Origin: Symbiodinium natans
Taxonomy: Eukaryota > Sar > Dinophyceae > Suessiales > Symbiodiniaceae
Direction of reading: 5' to 3'
Length of the DNA: 64,000 nucleotides
NCBI GenBank assembly: GCA_905221605.1
Contig: CAJNDS010002504.1
Span: 62,001 to 126,000 of the forward strand
In this document: one piece after another, positions 21,052-32,776 of the stretch
Layout: each line of letters begins with the position of its first letter
How positions within the stretch are numbered: position 1 is the first letter of the stretch
Position numbers and translations under genes: made by a program
Notes under the pieces: model-generated
What the model was told of the DNA's origin: nothing
The model's input: the letters and a program-made list of their open reading frames with translations, nothing else
The model's database searches: none

Positions 21052-21395
21052 GAAGGGCTTGGGGGGGGCCCTAAAGACAGATGATTCTCTCTGTGTCTGC
21101 CTTTATGAGAAAGCTTCTAAATGAGCAACGTTTTAACATGAACCGCCGGAAAACAACTTTAGATGGAATCTTGGATGTCAAGTCAATAGAAGGCCAAAAA
21201 CCAAGAACAGCAACAGCAAGAATGCCAAGAACCTTTGCTGATTCGATATTGGAATGAAGATCTTCTTTTCTCAGGCTTCCGCCCTTCGTGGAGGCGGCTG
21301 GATGCGGCTTCTATGCCCGTGATGGAATCGAACTGCAAAGCCGCAAAGATCCGCAAAGCCAACTCCTAAAGCCCCAACTCATGTCAGTATCCGGC

Positions 21396-21516
21396 CTGGC
21401 CAAACCAGCTGCTTGTCCCTCCACGGCTCAGCATCGAGGAGCGGCCACCCCCCAGCATCGAGGAGCGCTGCCCGGTGAGCTTCCTGAGCTTCGACTCTCA
21501 GGAGCCTGAACCACCG
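21396..21516 (-). CDS. Exon with an 8-residue internal duplication
   Basis: It begins after CTCATCAG and reads LLRVEAQEAHRAALLDAGGW then PLLDAEPWRDKQLVWP, ending CCA G|GCCGGA (GC donor, phase 1). ALLDAGGW and PLLDAEPW are adjacent copies made by a 24-bp duplication (21429-21443 and 21453-21467 share 15 bp). LRDK and DAGG resemble ankyrin or LRR turns but neither is certain. Confidence 0.55.
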
Positions 21517-22420
21517 CTGATGAGTATACCGATGGTGTTGATCATCGGTCCGCATCACTTATTGCTTACTTGAAGCTCCAACTAAAGCCTTCACCTCACA
21601 GGTCACTAATTATTCCTCGAAGCAGCTCAGAGCATCTGAAAATGCTTGCAAATCAAGGTGCTTTGCGGTCGACCTCCTCGTTTGCCCACGCGAGGTAGCT
21701 GCAATGGACGATCTTGAGGCAACCGCCATTGACGATCTCCTTATCTGTTGGGACAGGGGCGCTCTGTGTTGATGCCCTCATCCTTTGGTATGTACAGCTG
21801 GCAAAGTTTTGTCAGGATGGTAGTTGCTGACCTTTTCACACTCACTCGCTGCAACGTTGGTCGGCATGCCATGAGTGCCCTGCAACCCCGCCCCAAGGTG
21901 AAGTACCAGCCTTGACCGATTCCCTGACCACTGGGCAGCACATTTCGACTGCCACGGCAAAAGGGATAATTACTCTGCAAGACCAAAAAGTGCATAGTCA
22001 CATGGCAAAGCCGGCGACCTCTATGCATGAAGCAAAGCAGCTTCTGAGTGCCACTTTGGCCAAGTGTCGTTCCAGTCCCCTTCCTCGTCTGGCGGCGCTG
22101 CACTTGTTGCCCATCCCACTCATCCTGGGCAGATTGCTTTTTAGGATGGCTGCCAGTGCGCACATTGCTCCAAAACCCTTTCCTAGAAAGTAAAGCAAAC
22201 GAGCTGACAGATTCCGCTCAGCCGCCAAGGTGTCTGCTAAACTTCGCGTTCCCGAGGCAGCAGTACCACCTGGTGACCAGAGCTGGAAAGACGGCAAAGA
22301 CGGACAAAGCACGCTGCCGTCATGCTGGATGCTGGGTACAGGCTCTCTGGCGATGAATGACAGGACTGTCACGAAGTTCTGGCACGTCGGTCCAGCAGAA
22401 TGTCGCGGTCCTGCCCCAGC

Positions 22421-22476
22421 CTCCGAACAGCCTCAATTTAACACCCATCCCACTGACGGACCTCGCTCCGCCGAGT
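22421..22476 (-). CDS. LRR exon (short)
   Basis: It reads LGGARSVSGMGVKLRLFG and ends GGA G|GCTGGG, again a phase-1 GC donor right after an LRR strand. The acceptor is GTCGCACAG. Confidence 0.45.
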
Positions 22477-23084
22477 CTGTGCGACTCGCGTCATCTCCTG
22501 TCGACGTACGAGGCGTTTTCGAAGCGAGAGCTGAGCAGCTACAGTAAAAGTCTAAAAACACCACGAAAAAATCCGAAACACGCGCAGCGTTTAGATCTGG
22601 AGGCCACCTACTTATTGAGGGTTCCAAAGCCGTGAAGAAACTTGCTTATGGTGTCTAAAACCTGTGAAACGATGCACCCGCTCTTTCAACGATAACCCAT
22701 CTGGTACACATTCAGGAACCTAGACAGCCCAGCTCCGAAACAGCACCTGAACACCCCTAGTCCCTAAGCAAGGCCTGAGGACTGGACGACACTGGAACAT
22801 CCCCACTTATTGTTCTGATGTGATGTCTGAACACCCGCCTTCGTGCTCCAGCAAAGGCCCCAGCAAAGGCTCCGAATCCATGACCAACTCATGCTCCGGG
22901 AGAAGAGCCAGCTGTTGAGGAGATTTTGTTCAAGGGTGGAGCCTCATTCGTCGTGCAATGAATCACGCCAGACTAGATGCTGTCATCAACGGGGGTGTTC
23001 TCTGGATGGACGTCTTGCTGTTTGCAGCTAAAATAGCTAGAGTTGGGATCGATATTTGGTTGCGGGCTCTGGCCTAGTGCTTGC

Positions 23085-23172
23085 TTCTGGGGCCCTCCGA
23101 CAACGTCATGAGTCATGCGCCCTGCTCTGAGCCCATGAAGCAGCCAATGTTCTTCAATACATCTTGACGGTT
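23085..23172 (-). CDS. Probable exon (unknown)
   Basis: It follows TTTCGCAG and reads RCIEEHWLLHGLRAGRMTHD then VVGGPQ, ending at GCAAGC (GC donor). Confidence 0.45.
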
Positions 23173-23239
23173 CTGCGAAACATTGCGAAACAAAAGAGGC
23201 CAACAACTAGAAGCTTACTTTGCACCACGCCTCCCCCGC

Positions 23240-23366
23240 CCCCCCAGCTGTCACGATGCCGGACTGCTTCTGCAAAGTCTGGACCCTGCGCTTTGGGATA
23301 CTTTCCGAAAAGCCTTTCATGGCATCTTGGTACGAGCACATTTCACACAGAGGCCGCTCGGAGCTT
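23240..23366 (-). CDS. Probable exon (unknown)
   Basis: The preferred frame reads PLCEMCSYQDAMKGFSESIP then KRRVQTLQKQSGIVTAG with G/C-rich third positions. A second frame (HERLFGKYPKAQGPDFAEAV) is also open; only one can be right. The acceptor is CTCTGAAG. Confidence 0.4.
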
Positions 23367-24469
23367 CAGAGTGTCTTGGGCTCAAGAGGCATTGGGGTGC
23401 CATGACCCCGGTGGCAGCATCTGAGACCCCTGCGCCATTCGTGCTCCCTGGAATTGGAGAGAAGAAATGTGTTACTATCGTTTGTTCCTGCTTTTGACGG
23501 TTGTCCTACTCATATTCTTTCTGCCTTGGAATGCCGGACGAGTTGTGCTTTGTGATGAAGATGGCCACTAGAGGTATCTCCCTCCGTGTTTATGTTGGCG
23601 TGTTGCGTCTGCGTCAACTTAAAACGAGTGAACATTGCATGAGCTTTTTTCTCCGGGTGCTCTTATTCATGTTCATTTACCTTTGCCTTTCCCCCTCACT
23701 TGTCAGCATCACATCGCAAAGTGATAACTACGTGTTTTGGTTGTCGGTTCATTCGCAATTGGGCCAGACCTACCTAATTCGCCAACCTGCACAGGTGCCT
23801 GCTGGTACTACTTTGACAGTGCTGTGGATTCTTGCCTAAAGAGAGCCAGGAAGAGAGCAACTTGCCGATACGAAAGCTGTACTTCCCCCGAATGCCAACG
23901 CCACACTGGCAGGTTTCCTCGCCACGGGTCGCCCCCGGCAAGCATAACTATAGTAACGGTAACAAACTGAACATCTTGCGAAACCCCCCAGATATAGGGC
24001 TGCTGTGGGGGTTCTGTCGTGAGAGAGAGTACTCTATCCTTGGCCCGAACGGAGCCACAACCCTCATGCTTAGAACCTGTGACTGTAGTGAGTCCAAAGA
24101 GTGCCTAGCGGGCCCACCTTTGCTCGGGACATTCGTAATGAGCTCTTCTTCCATGGCCAGGTTTTCTGGCTTCACGGACCTTGGCATCACAGGGTTTAGC
24201 AAGAAAACGTCCCTGACAAGGAAGTGAGAAGGAGAAGAATCCCGCGAAGCCTGCAAGCAAAAGAACTGAGGCGGTTTCTCTGCAATGCAATTGAATCCTG
24301 CTCGGCCGCACGGCAGCTTGAGGCCTTTGCTTGATCTCGCCCGTGGAAGTTAAACGCACCTGTGCCGGCATAGCTTGGGTTTGGGCATGTTTTGGTAAAG
24401 CCATTTGGGAATCTGGCTGTGTGGCCTAAGTCTTGCCTTGGGACAAGGCTGCCCCATGTTGCCCGTGTC

Positions 24470-24552
24470 CCAGAACACGTATGTTTAGAGCTGTCTGGCA
24501 GAGCTCTCCGTATCTCTTGGCCTTCCATGTGGCCATGGCATCATGTGGCAAA
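24470..24552 (-). CDS. LRR exon
   Basis: It reads HDAMATWKAKRYGELCQTAL then NIRVL and ends G|GACACG (GA donor, phase 1). The strand LNIRVLG sits directly before the splice, as elsewhere in the array. Confidence 0.55.
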
Positions 24553-24655
24553 CTTGTTCAGGCTTGCGGCTATCCGGTGCTTCCAGGGCATCGTGAGTTG
24601 CTGTCGGTTAGCGACGGTCCTCCTCAATTGCTTAACCATCAGGCCATGCAGGTGC

Positions 24656-24750
24656 CCCGTATTTGTTCTGGACTTTCAGCCCTGGCAGAGCCCTGGCAAA
24701 GCAGAAGCTTTCTCTGCAAGGCTTTAGGTCGTCTAGTTGCAGAAGACGAG
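24656..24750 (-). CDS. LRR exon
   Basis: It follows CACCTCAG and reads RLLQLDDLKPCRESFCFARA then LPGLKVQNKYG, two LRR strands, ending GGG|GCACCT. Confidence 0.55.
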
Positions 24751-25002
24751 CTGAGGTGGAGGGACTGAGATCGTTATGGTATGCTACTGCTACCACTCAT
24801 CGCAACATCGGAGTTGTCTAACTGCTCTCCGATCTAGCTCCATAGCCTTTGAAGCAACGGCGGACATGATCCGACTGGGCGATGCTGGGTGCAGTGAAGG
24901 CCTTCCACCGGCGGGCAGACGGATCCTTGAATCCAGTCTTCAGTTCTTCTGCCGCTCACGAAAGCTTGGCTGCTTGCTTTTGTTTGGTCACACCAGAAAC
25001 GC

Positions 25003-25110
25003 TTCTGGTGGAAACTGCAATCTCGAAGCCAACGGGCCCCACAACACACTGCAACAGAATTCGTCCGTCAGCTGTCTGAGCCCCATGCCCACAGCTCCAA
25101 GAAACCCCGC
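25003..25110 (-). CDS. LRR-type exon
   Basis: It begins AG|GCG and reads GFLGAVGMGLRQLTDEFCCS then VLWGPLASRLQFPPE, phase 0 to a GC donor (GAA|GCGTTT). G/C-ending codons; glycine-rich turn then helix. Confidence 0.55.
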
Positions 25111-25206
25111 CTGCGCTCGAGGCTGTTGACTCGCCTCTTGCAAACCTCAACCCCTGCCCTGAGTTGACTCTGCTGTAACCACATTGCGTTCGAAGACGCA
25201 TGTTGC

Positions 25207-25318
25207 AGATGTCAGCTGAAGATGAGCACATTGATTGAAGCTTTTATCTGACAAGGACTTGGACCGTAAGCCAAGATTGAACTTCGCAGGCTTCAATCCG
25301 ATCAGTAGACGACTGCGA
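25207..25318 (-). CDS. LRR exon
   Basis: It reads LLIGLKPAKFNLGLRSKSLS then DKSFNQCAHLQLTS, with LRR-like strands KFNLGLRS and HLQLTS. The donor is TCT|GCAACA and the acceptor GATGACAG. Confidence 0.5.
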
Positions 25319-25528
25319 CTGTCATCTCGTCTACATGGACACTGCTGCAGCGGGCTCTCGCCATGTGAGGCCTGAGGCCCTGAGCCGAACCCTTCTGCCC
25401 AGCCCCTGAAGGCCGGGGCCCCAACTGTCCATTCAACTGTGGCGCCGAAAGGAGACCCTTCAGGCGTACGGCCTGGGAAAAAGGAAGCGAGAAGAAAATC
25501 TGAATGTGTGCCGTGTGCACGCTCAGAA

Positions 25529-25570
25529 CCCCCCCCCCCCCCCAAAAAAAAAAAAAATAATAAAAAAAAA
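25529..25570. repeat. C15 run passing into an A-rich run
   Basis: Fifteen C are followed by thirteen A and then AATAA(A)n. The same C-to-A junction recurs at 4382-4406 and 59676-59711. Confidence 0.95.
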
Positions 25571-26322
25571 CAATCCAGGGAGAATGTTTGTAGTTTTGGG
25601 GGGTTTCCTTCAGCAACTGGCAGAGAAAGAAGCACCTCCCATCCAGACCCCATGAATGTGCTCGAAATAGAAGATTTCAGTTGAGAATGGTGCATCTACA
25701 CCCGGTGGCTGAAACCAAACCTTTAACTTCTGACCCAACTGCAGAAACGAAAGCTGGAGAGCAGCGGCACGCCGCAAATTTCTGAGCGGCCGCCATCCAA
25801 ATATCTATCGACATCTATCGACCCTATGTCGTGTGGAACATGTGGGGTACATTCTCAAAAAGTGCGCGGTGGTGAGCGAGAAGCAGTTGCATGGAACCTC
25901 AGACAGCCTGACCTATGGAGAGTTAGAGCTGACACCTACGAAAACGGTAGATGCTTCATCCGAGTTTGACCTCTTGCATTAAAACGCAGGCTTCCCCCAC
26001 AACTATCCTTGCGAGGACACACTGCAGCACAATGCGCATGTGGGGCGCCTACTTAGAATTGTAAACTCATCTAGACTCTCCATCCGACACCGTAGCTTAC
26101 GCACACCTTCCAGCAATTACTGCAGTCTCCTTGGATTTTCTTGGCATTCTTGGCACCTGCTGCGACGGGGTCTGGCTATCAGCTGCACGCATGCTTTCGA
26201 CACGTACATGTGAAACTTAAACTTGAAAATATATCTGGCGTCACCGATCAATCAGCCGCCAGACTCACCAAATCACTTCAGTCATGGACTGAAACAGGAA
26301 ATGCCTTACTGATCCTGATCGT
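25571..26322. other. Stretch without a supportable gene
   Basis: A short LRR-like minus frame (SGCLRFHATAS) lies near 25890 without clear splice sites. Otherwise nothing is supported between the LRR array and the gene at 26.3 kb. Confidence 0.3.
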
Positions 26323-27384
26323 TCAGCCCAGATTGATAGCCCCTGAACCAGGTGTGAACGGATCTGTTGGCCGTCCAAGGTTTGGATTTGCAGGTGCTTC
26401 CGGGTTGCGATTCGCCCGGTAGTAGACTACATGCACTTGATCAGGCTGGACGTCTGAGTTCAAAAGCTCAGATGCGATGGCGTACTGCACGTCCCGTCTT
26501 TGGACGTAGCTGAGCCGTTTGCAGATTTCCTCGCTGACTTCCCGGCTGTCCGACTGGACCTTGAAGCAAACATCGATTGTACTCGACGCAGTTAGCCGTC
26601 TCCCGACCAAGCAGCCGATAATCAGCTCAACAGCGCCTGCACCGACGTTGGCGAGGTACGCCAAAGCCCGTTGCACGGCGCCCTCGAACTGCGCGGATTG
26701 CGCGACCTCCTGCGGAGCCTGAATCCTCAGATCTCCCGAGGAGACGAAGGCCGCAGCAGCTGTGGAGGCGGCTGCAGCGCCCCCAGCGCCGCCGGAGCTT
26801 CCAGAGCCGCCGGCACCACCGCCGGCTCCGCCGGCACCCCCTCCAGCCCCGCCTCCTCCAGCGCCTCCACCCCCAGCTCCGCCTGGCACTCTTAACCAAT
26901 GAGCGCGGAATACAAACAGAACTGTACAGTAACACTGACACCAGACTGCAATAGACTGCAACTAATCCGAGGCAGCACAAACGGATGGAACAATTTTTGG
27001 AGTAGTTGCCCAGGTTGGCCGAACGAGCGCTACCCCAGTCAGCTTTGGGAGCCGATCTTCCAAGCGAAACATGACGTAAGACGTAAGTGATTCTACTGTC
27101 AGAATCTACTGTCTTCACGTCACAAGTTAGAGCAGTTAGGGCTTGGGTTTGGAGTAATCACCTCAAACCAGACGCCATGAAACCCAATCGAGAAGCAGAA
27201 TGTGATGTGAAGACCGTCTTCCCTCAACCTTGCACTAGGCCACTAAGTTGCCCTTGCCTGCGGCACCACCTCCTGCACCACCGCCCGCACCTGCCGCACC
27301 CCCTGCTGCGCCAGCAGCGCTACCAGCTGCCGCGCCACCCCCAGCTGCGGCAGCTGCACCCGGCGGTGGGAGGCCGCCACCAAG
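26323..27384 (-). CDS. Two-exon gene: Gly/Ala-rich linker plus compact domain
   Basis: Exon 27384-27258 is an almost pure Gly/Ala segment; exon 26882-26323 continues the same Gly-rich segment and then a folded domain. The splice GCA G|GCAAGG ... CCAG|GC GGA is in frame (phase 1, GC-AG intron of 375 nt). The domain includes QFEGAVQRALAYLANVGAGA, GRRLTASSTIDVCFKVQSD and a helix ending SDVQPDQVHVV, a strand-helix layout that I recall, without naming a family, from dinoflagellate multidomain proteins with repeated RRL segments. The 3' end is open: TAG-free frame runs to 26323 but a donor near 26395 is possible. An extracellular or linker role is inferred only. Confidence 0.7.
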
Positions 27385-28040
27385 CTCAGTAGCAAATGTC
27401 GCATTTCAGGATCTATACTCAAGTATAGGTTTGGGGTTCGATGGGTGCAACACTGATGCAACGAGTCCAAGGGGACACAACGGCTCTTGAAAACATTTCG
27501 GATTCCAATCTCCGAGCCTAAGTAGACCCTGGACCATCCTGAGCCCTACGAATAGCTGCCTGCAAACTCGAGGCCCCCAAGCCCCCAAGCCAGAAGAACG
27601 CAGAACCCTAATCCATCCTACGCACTTGCTGGGAGACCTAAACTGTCCTGGCAGCAATACCGCCAAGCTATGGCGAATGAGTGAGTGCTCGAAATCAACT
27701 GGTGCCCTATGCTGCAAGCATGGGTTATCTTCCAGGTTCTGGCCTTAGGAGGCAATTTCCAGCCTTCCGGGAGTGTGGGAAGGTTGCAGCTGTCACCCGT
27801 AGGAAGGGTTCAGAGCTTTGGGTTCCTGGCCAAGCCAAGGAACCCCCACTGCAAAGGCTATTGTGGCCACACCAAGGCCCATTCCGAGCTCCTCCGCATC
27901 GACCACGCACTGCCTAAGAGCACTGCAATAGTTTGGAGATCAAAGTTATCTCGGAGGTTCTTGCACACCTGTTGACAACACCTCTTCCCATGTAGTTGTT
28001 GTCAAACGTTTAAACTCACAGTCCAACAGTCCGCATAGAG
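27385..28040. other. Stretch without a supportable gene
   Basis: A minus frame at 27480-27560 (LRMVQGLLRLGDWN) is LRR-like but lacks splice support. Nothing else is supported. Confidence 0.3.
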
Positions 28041-28654
28041 CTAGAGAGCCGCACAGTGCTTTGCCGGGATGTCTTGAATACAGTTGAGTGTATTGGTGGG
28101 GTGGAAGTTCACAACTGCTGCGTCTGCGTCCGCGGGTTTTAGATTGCTTTGCGCCATTCCAACTGCAATGTCTCCTTTCGTTGTCGGGGTTCGAACAAAG
28201 CATTCCGCCAGAGATCTACGAATCAACTCTTTCTGAGGCAGTTTGCATGTGAGATGCCTGTGCAGTTTTCTTTAATGTCTCGCATGCTTGCTGTCTCACA
28301 ATCTTCGGAAGTCCGTTCAAAATGCAACAACACTTGAGGAGTAAACAAGCAATGTAACAGGTACATCACCGCCACCACACCAGGCCTGCTCCCTTCCTAG
28401 CTTTCCGCTTTTCCATGGGGTTTTTCATGCAGGCCGTAGCGATCTGCCAAGCGCTTTTCAAATCCATGTCTGCAAGTCTTGCTAATGCAGCATCTATAGA
28501 CGAGATGACAGCACTCTTGTTTGCAGGTAGCTAGGGCACTGAACTGAGTATTATGTACCAAGGCAGGCAAGTCGGCGGTGGCTCGGATCCCTAACCAAGC
28601 ACCGCTGTGGTGCGACAAGCTGCGCACAAGTCCAGTCTGCTTCATCTTCACAGG
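28041..28654 (-). CDS. Three-exon helical protein gene, 3' part
   Basis: Exons 28654-28596, 28530-28386 and 28174-28041 (TAG). Phases agree: TTG|GTTAGG joins CTAG|CTA in phase 0, and GCA G|GCCTGG joins AAAG|GA in phase 1. The middle exon reads NKSAVISSIDAALARLADMD then LKSAWQIATACMKNPMEKRK, strongly helical and basic. The first has CEDEADWTCAQ; the last DIAVGMAQSNLKPADADAAV. An additional exon at about 28222-28320 (LPKIVRQQACETLKKTAQAS) looks coding but breaks the phase, so it may be alternative. No family named. Confidence 0.65.
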
Positions 28655-31600
28655 CTGTACAGTCGCCTCAGTGCAACGTTTTGGAAGCAAATTATGCGTG
28701 CCTAGACCACAAACAGCGTAAGTCCACATAGTTGAACCCCCCGAGAACACTCCAAGAGGATGTCACCAAGACAACCCGCAACAAGCACTCCAAGAGTTGT
28801 GGGCACATTCCAAGACCTCTCTGAAAAATCACTCGAAACCCACTCCAAGAGCACTCGAGTTCTCAGCGCACGAAGCCAACCCATACAAAAGCCCAGAATG
28901 CCATTCAAGCGCGTCCCTGCGACAAAACAACAGCAGTGCACGGGACCTAACGGGACGTAAGCGTGAGAACGGTGTCGTGTATGGAATGTGCAGCGCGATT
29001 TGGGACCCGCCCCGGGGCCAAAAGCATGCAACAAAGCATGATATTCGCGACGCATGGGACACCTCTTGACGTTTGCGGGCCCTGAAGCGTGCACGGGGCC
29101 AGGCGGGTCATCGTCCACCAACGACGGGTCACAGCGATCTAACGCGCTTTACTCTCAGCTTAAATGTAAGAGCCCGAACATGAAAATGCACGCGCTCTGC
29201 TTGGGGAAATAACGCGCCAATGGCTCGGCAAGCTCTCAGCCTGACGCCTAAGTCATGCAGCCCGGCAGCAGAAGGAGTCATTTGCATAGACCTGCACGGC
29301 TGCTTTCAACGAAGCCCAAGGTCACTAACTCGACATGTCCCGAGTCCTCAGACACATAGGCCTAACGTCATGCAATTCTGAATCATGCTTGATGTTGGTG
29401 TTACTGGCTGCTTGGCAGATCTGCACGCCTTCGGCTTTCTCGACTTAGGTTTGGAGTAGCCTGGCTGTCAGCTCGTCACTGGCAGAAGCTTTCTCTCCCA
29501 ACAGGCTTTGAAAGTCCGCGCCCGACTCAACTTAAGAGGTTCAGGTGACAAGCCTCCAGAAGTTGGACCAAGGTTCGTACGAAACTGTCACAGGCACTGA
29601 AGACGCCTAATCCCTCCCTGCCTCTGGAATTCTACAGCCGTCGTCGCAAGTGAAAACTTCCTGGGCTCACAGGACATCCCAAACCGAGCTCTGCCGCGCC
29701 AGAGCTGCACAAATGAAGAGCACCATTTCCCCTAGAACTCCAACCCCGCTCTGCCTTTGCATTAATTCAGTGTGGGGAGTGTTGGGAGAATCGTGCAGAA
29801 GGGGTCTTCGGATGGATCGTGGAGGCCTAAACACCTGAGCAAACGGGAACGATTCTGGATAGGATGTATGGAAGGGTCTATTGAACCTCGCATTGTTCCT
29901 GAGGCTTTTACGTGCACTGCACGAAAGCCTCAAAAATGTTCTGGTGTCATGCTGCATGATTACTGGCCAAACTGCAAAGCTGCATGCCACAGGCTCTCAT
30001 TTAAGCCGGAAGCCTTGGGATTAAGCCCACTGTAGCACCCCCTACCTCCCAACTCCTGCGCAAACCCCGATGCGAACCCACAATCTGGAAGCCCTGTGGC
30101 CCAGCTTCTTTGATGCTTTCTGCTGGAGGCAGAGGGGGCGACGGTGGAGGTGCTGGGACCTCTGTAGCTCCCGCCTCACGTTGAGCACTGAGCGAGGGCT
30201 GGAGGCCCAGATGCTCGACAACGACACTCCCAATGATTGGGTTTTCAACTGCTTAAGACGTAAAGGCCTGGGACTGGAGGCTCACTGAAAAGTCGAACCG
30301 AACCTTTTGAGCTGATGCATGCAAAGGTTGATGAGCGTGGACTTGCAAAAGTTTAACGACAAAGCCCTTCATTCTTCAATGATTCTACAATTCTGTAATT
30401 AAGCCACAAACCTGAGCAACTCAGCAACCCCATACAGGCTGGCTGCGAGCAGCAGCCTGAAGACAGGGTCGACGGACCTGACATTCTTCATCTAGCTTTC
30501 CAGAGCTGAGAGTTACAGGTTAACATCCTGAGATGAATGCTGCAGGACAGCAAAAGGACGTCGCCCCCACAGGGACGTTGAAGAGTTGTGCCAACACGTC
30601 CTCACCCTATGGCACGAAACGGTGCTGCTAGACCGGTAGCACCTGTGTAATTAGCAGATCAAAAAGCCCAAAAGCAGTACAACCAAAGTTGCACTTCTCC
30701 ATAACAGCGCAAGCCATACAAGACCAAAGAAGTGCAAGCCACGTGCACACGAGAGCTGTCGATAGCTTCTGGAATGTCTAGAAAAGAAGTGCAAATACTC
30801 TTCGTGTTTTCCATGCCCATGGCATTCAGTGGTGCCGGGAGTACTCGAGCAACAACTTGCGTGAGCATACCGGCAAGACACCTGCCGACCTGCCTGCCTT
30901 GAATAACTCCGCGTCCGCATGCAGAGACAACTCTTTCCCTTTCGTCAACGGTGAGACTGACACACGAAGCCAAAACGCATGTGCATGGCAACGAAGTTGA
31001 ACTATCCAAAATGGCAAAAACTAGCAAGCTTACAGGTCCAGAACCCCGAAAACACAGGCATACGCAAGCTTTCACCATACAAACACAGACCCTAGAAAGA
31101 GAACCCCCCCTCATCGCCGACTGCAAAGCGCCTGCTATTCTCTCCAGTGGAACGAACGAAAAAAAAGTTTCTCAAGGCGGAAAACAATCGGAAAACCACA
31201 TGAGAAACAAAACTCTCGCCCTGGTAAAACGCTGCTTCAAAACAGCACCATGTCACAACCCGTGCGGCAACTCAAAATGCCAACGTCCCTCCCCTCCCTT
31301 CATTGCATCGCAGGCTCCCTGCTTCGTAGACCGTCAGCGTGTCTTGTGGAAAGATGGTTCGGGTTATCTGGATGGTGGTGTCCGTCGACGCCGCCTCACA
31401 AAAGAGTGCTCATGAATCTGCGCTAGGCCCGGAAAGCACAGGGATACATGGGCCCGTGCAGAGTGGCGGCTAGTACTAAGGAGCCTTCAGCTTGCCTCAT
31501 CTGCAAGACAAGTTGTGCACATCAATGTCTTCAAACTTCAAAGCAGATGTTCTCTTATTCAGGGGGGCTCTTTTGCAAAGGCCAGGAAAAGAACCCTTTT

Positions 31601-32540
31601 CACATTTGCACATTCTGCAGCTACCCATGCCCCTCCCTGCACAGAACACGGTCAGGGGGCGGCATCCGTCCATATCATGGAAATCCCACGATTTCTGTTT
31701 GTAGACCATTCTGCGACCACTGAGATACAAGAGTGAGACGAACAGGGGAGAAGCCCACGCAAAGAAAGCAGGACAAACTAAGAGAAACATTCAAAAACAG
31801 TCGGCGAAACACAGCAACGTGAGAGGAACATAAGGGAACACATAGTGGTCTAGGAGACACCCAAGAAGAATCATGAGAGACGCCTCGAGGACACAGGTGT
31901 AAAGAGTGAAGCAGCACCACACCCATGGAGAGTGCCAGGTGAAAAAGACAAGAACCACTAGAGAGGGACTCAACGCCCAGGACAAAACTTAGAAGAAAAC
32001 CAGAGAGACACTCGCATGCTAACTGGGTCCCTGATTGGCCCTAGACCAAGCGCTGCTCACCCAAAAGAGAGGACAGGCAGGAAAAAAACGGCGTGACTGC
32101 GAGCTCTGTCTCATGCTGGGGGGGTCCGAACCCCTGCAACGACCGACAGTTACTATTGCACTGTGCACTGGCACATGGGCGTGCACTGTCTTGTGTTGGG
32201 CGGTCGACAGCGGTGGCAGCAAACTCGGTCTTACTGACCCTCCGCCCAAGCCGGACTCCACACCACCAGGCCCAACATCAAATTTCTTAAGTTAATCTTA
32301 AGTGAATAAGGAAACCCAGAAAAGCAATGCACAAAAAAACTGCCACTAACCATTGCGCGCGTCAGCGTGTCGAGAGGGGGCAGAGGTTCTGGTACGCTGC
32401 AACCGAAACTATGCACAAACGGAGCAGACTGATCTCCAAGCGGCAGCTCCACGCCGGAGTTGGAACGACCAGTCCAATGCCCCATCGAACCTGCAAGCAT
32501 CGGAAAATTTAGCAGCCATTGGCCAGCAGCATCCAACGGC
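28655..32540. other. Long gene-poor stretch
   Basis: No exon has both good composition and splice sites. Repeated CACTCCAAGAG words occur at about 28747, 28785 and 28841. Frames on both strands near 30950-31420 and 31490-31930 are of chance length. Confidence 0.35.
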
Positions 32541-32543
32541 TGC

Positions 32544-32771
32544 AGTAAGGTCCAGGAGTATAGAGATCGACTCTACTTCTGCGTTGGGGCCTACATTCTT
32601 CAGCGAGGGTTTGACTTCGCCTGTGAGGTGTTGTCAGGAAGGCCGATCGAATCTGAAAGCAAATGGACTGAACTCACAAGAAGAAAACTCGGTCCACCTG
32701 TAGCCAAGAGGCGGATATGTAAGCACGCCATTGCTTGGAAAGATTTGGCCGGGGCCTCAAGCCAAGGATCT
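32544..32771 (+). CDS. Possible plus-strand exon (unknown)
   Basis: The frame reads EYRDRLYFCVGAYILQRGFD then FACEVLSGRPIESESKWTEL and a basic segment RRKLGPPVAKRR. It runs into the foldback element at 32777, so its 3' part may be altered by that insertion. Competing minus frames exist. Confidence 0.35.
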
Positions 32772-32776
32772 GCAGA

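Larger units (their letters stand above)
7212..25318 (-). other. Leucine-rich-repeat exon array (one large gene or several tandem genes)
   Basis: Over 18 kb the minus strand carries about thirty short exon candidates, most with the core pattern LxxLxLxx of ribonuclease-inhibitor-type LRRs (for example LKKLSLVANRI, LQELSVDYCHV, VHELDLSNN). Typical exon size is 75-110 nt, about one repeat. Donors are GT, GC or GA. LRR proteins are binding scaffolds (known); the ligand is unknown. Stops at 8374 and 7212 suggest at least two gene ends, or alternative ends. Exon borders are my own calls and some may be off by a few codons. Confidence 0.55.

Noticed and set aside
24140-24190. VKPENLAM in a minus frame, resembling a kinase catalytic loop
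   Set aside because: The HRD residues are absent, no DFG follows, and the frame lacks splice support.
28560-28750. 117-codon minus frame over 28397-28750
   Set aside because: The other two frames give exons with strong splice sites and matching phases; this frame is of chance length.
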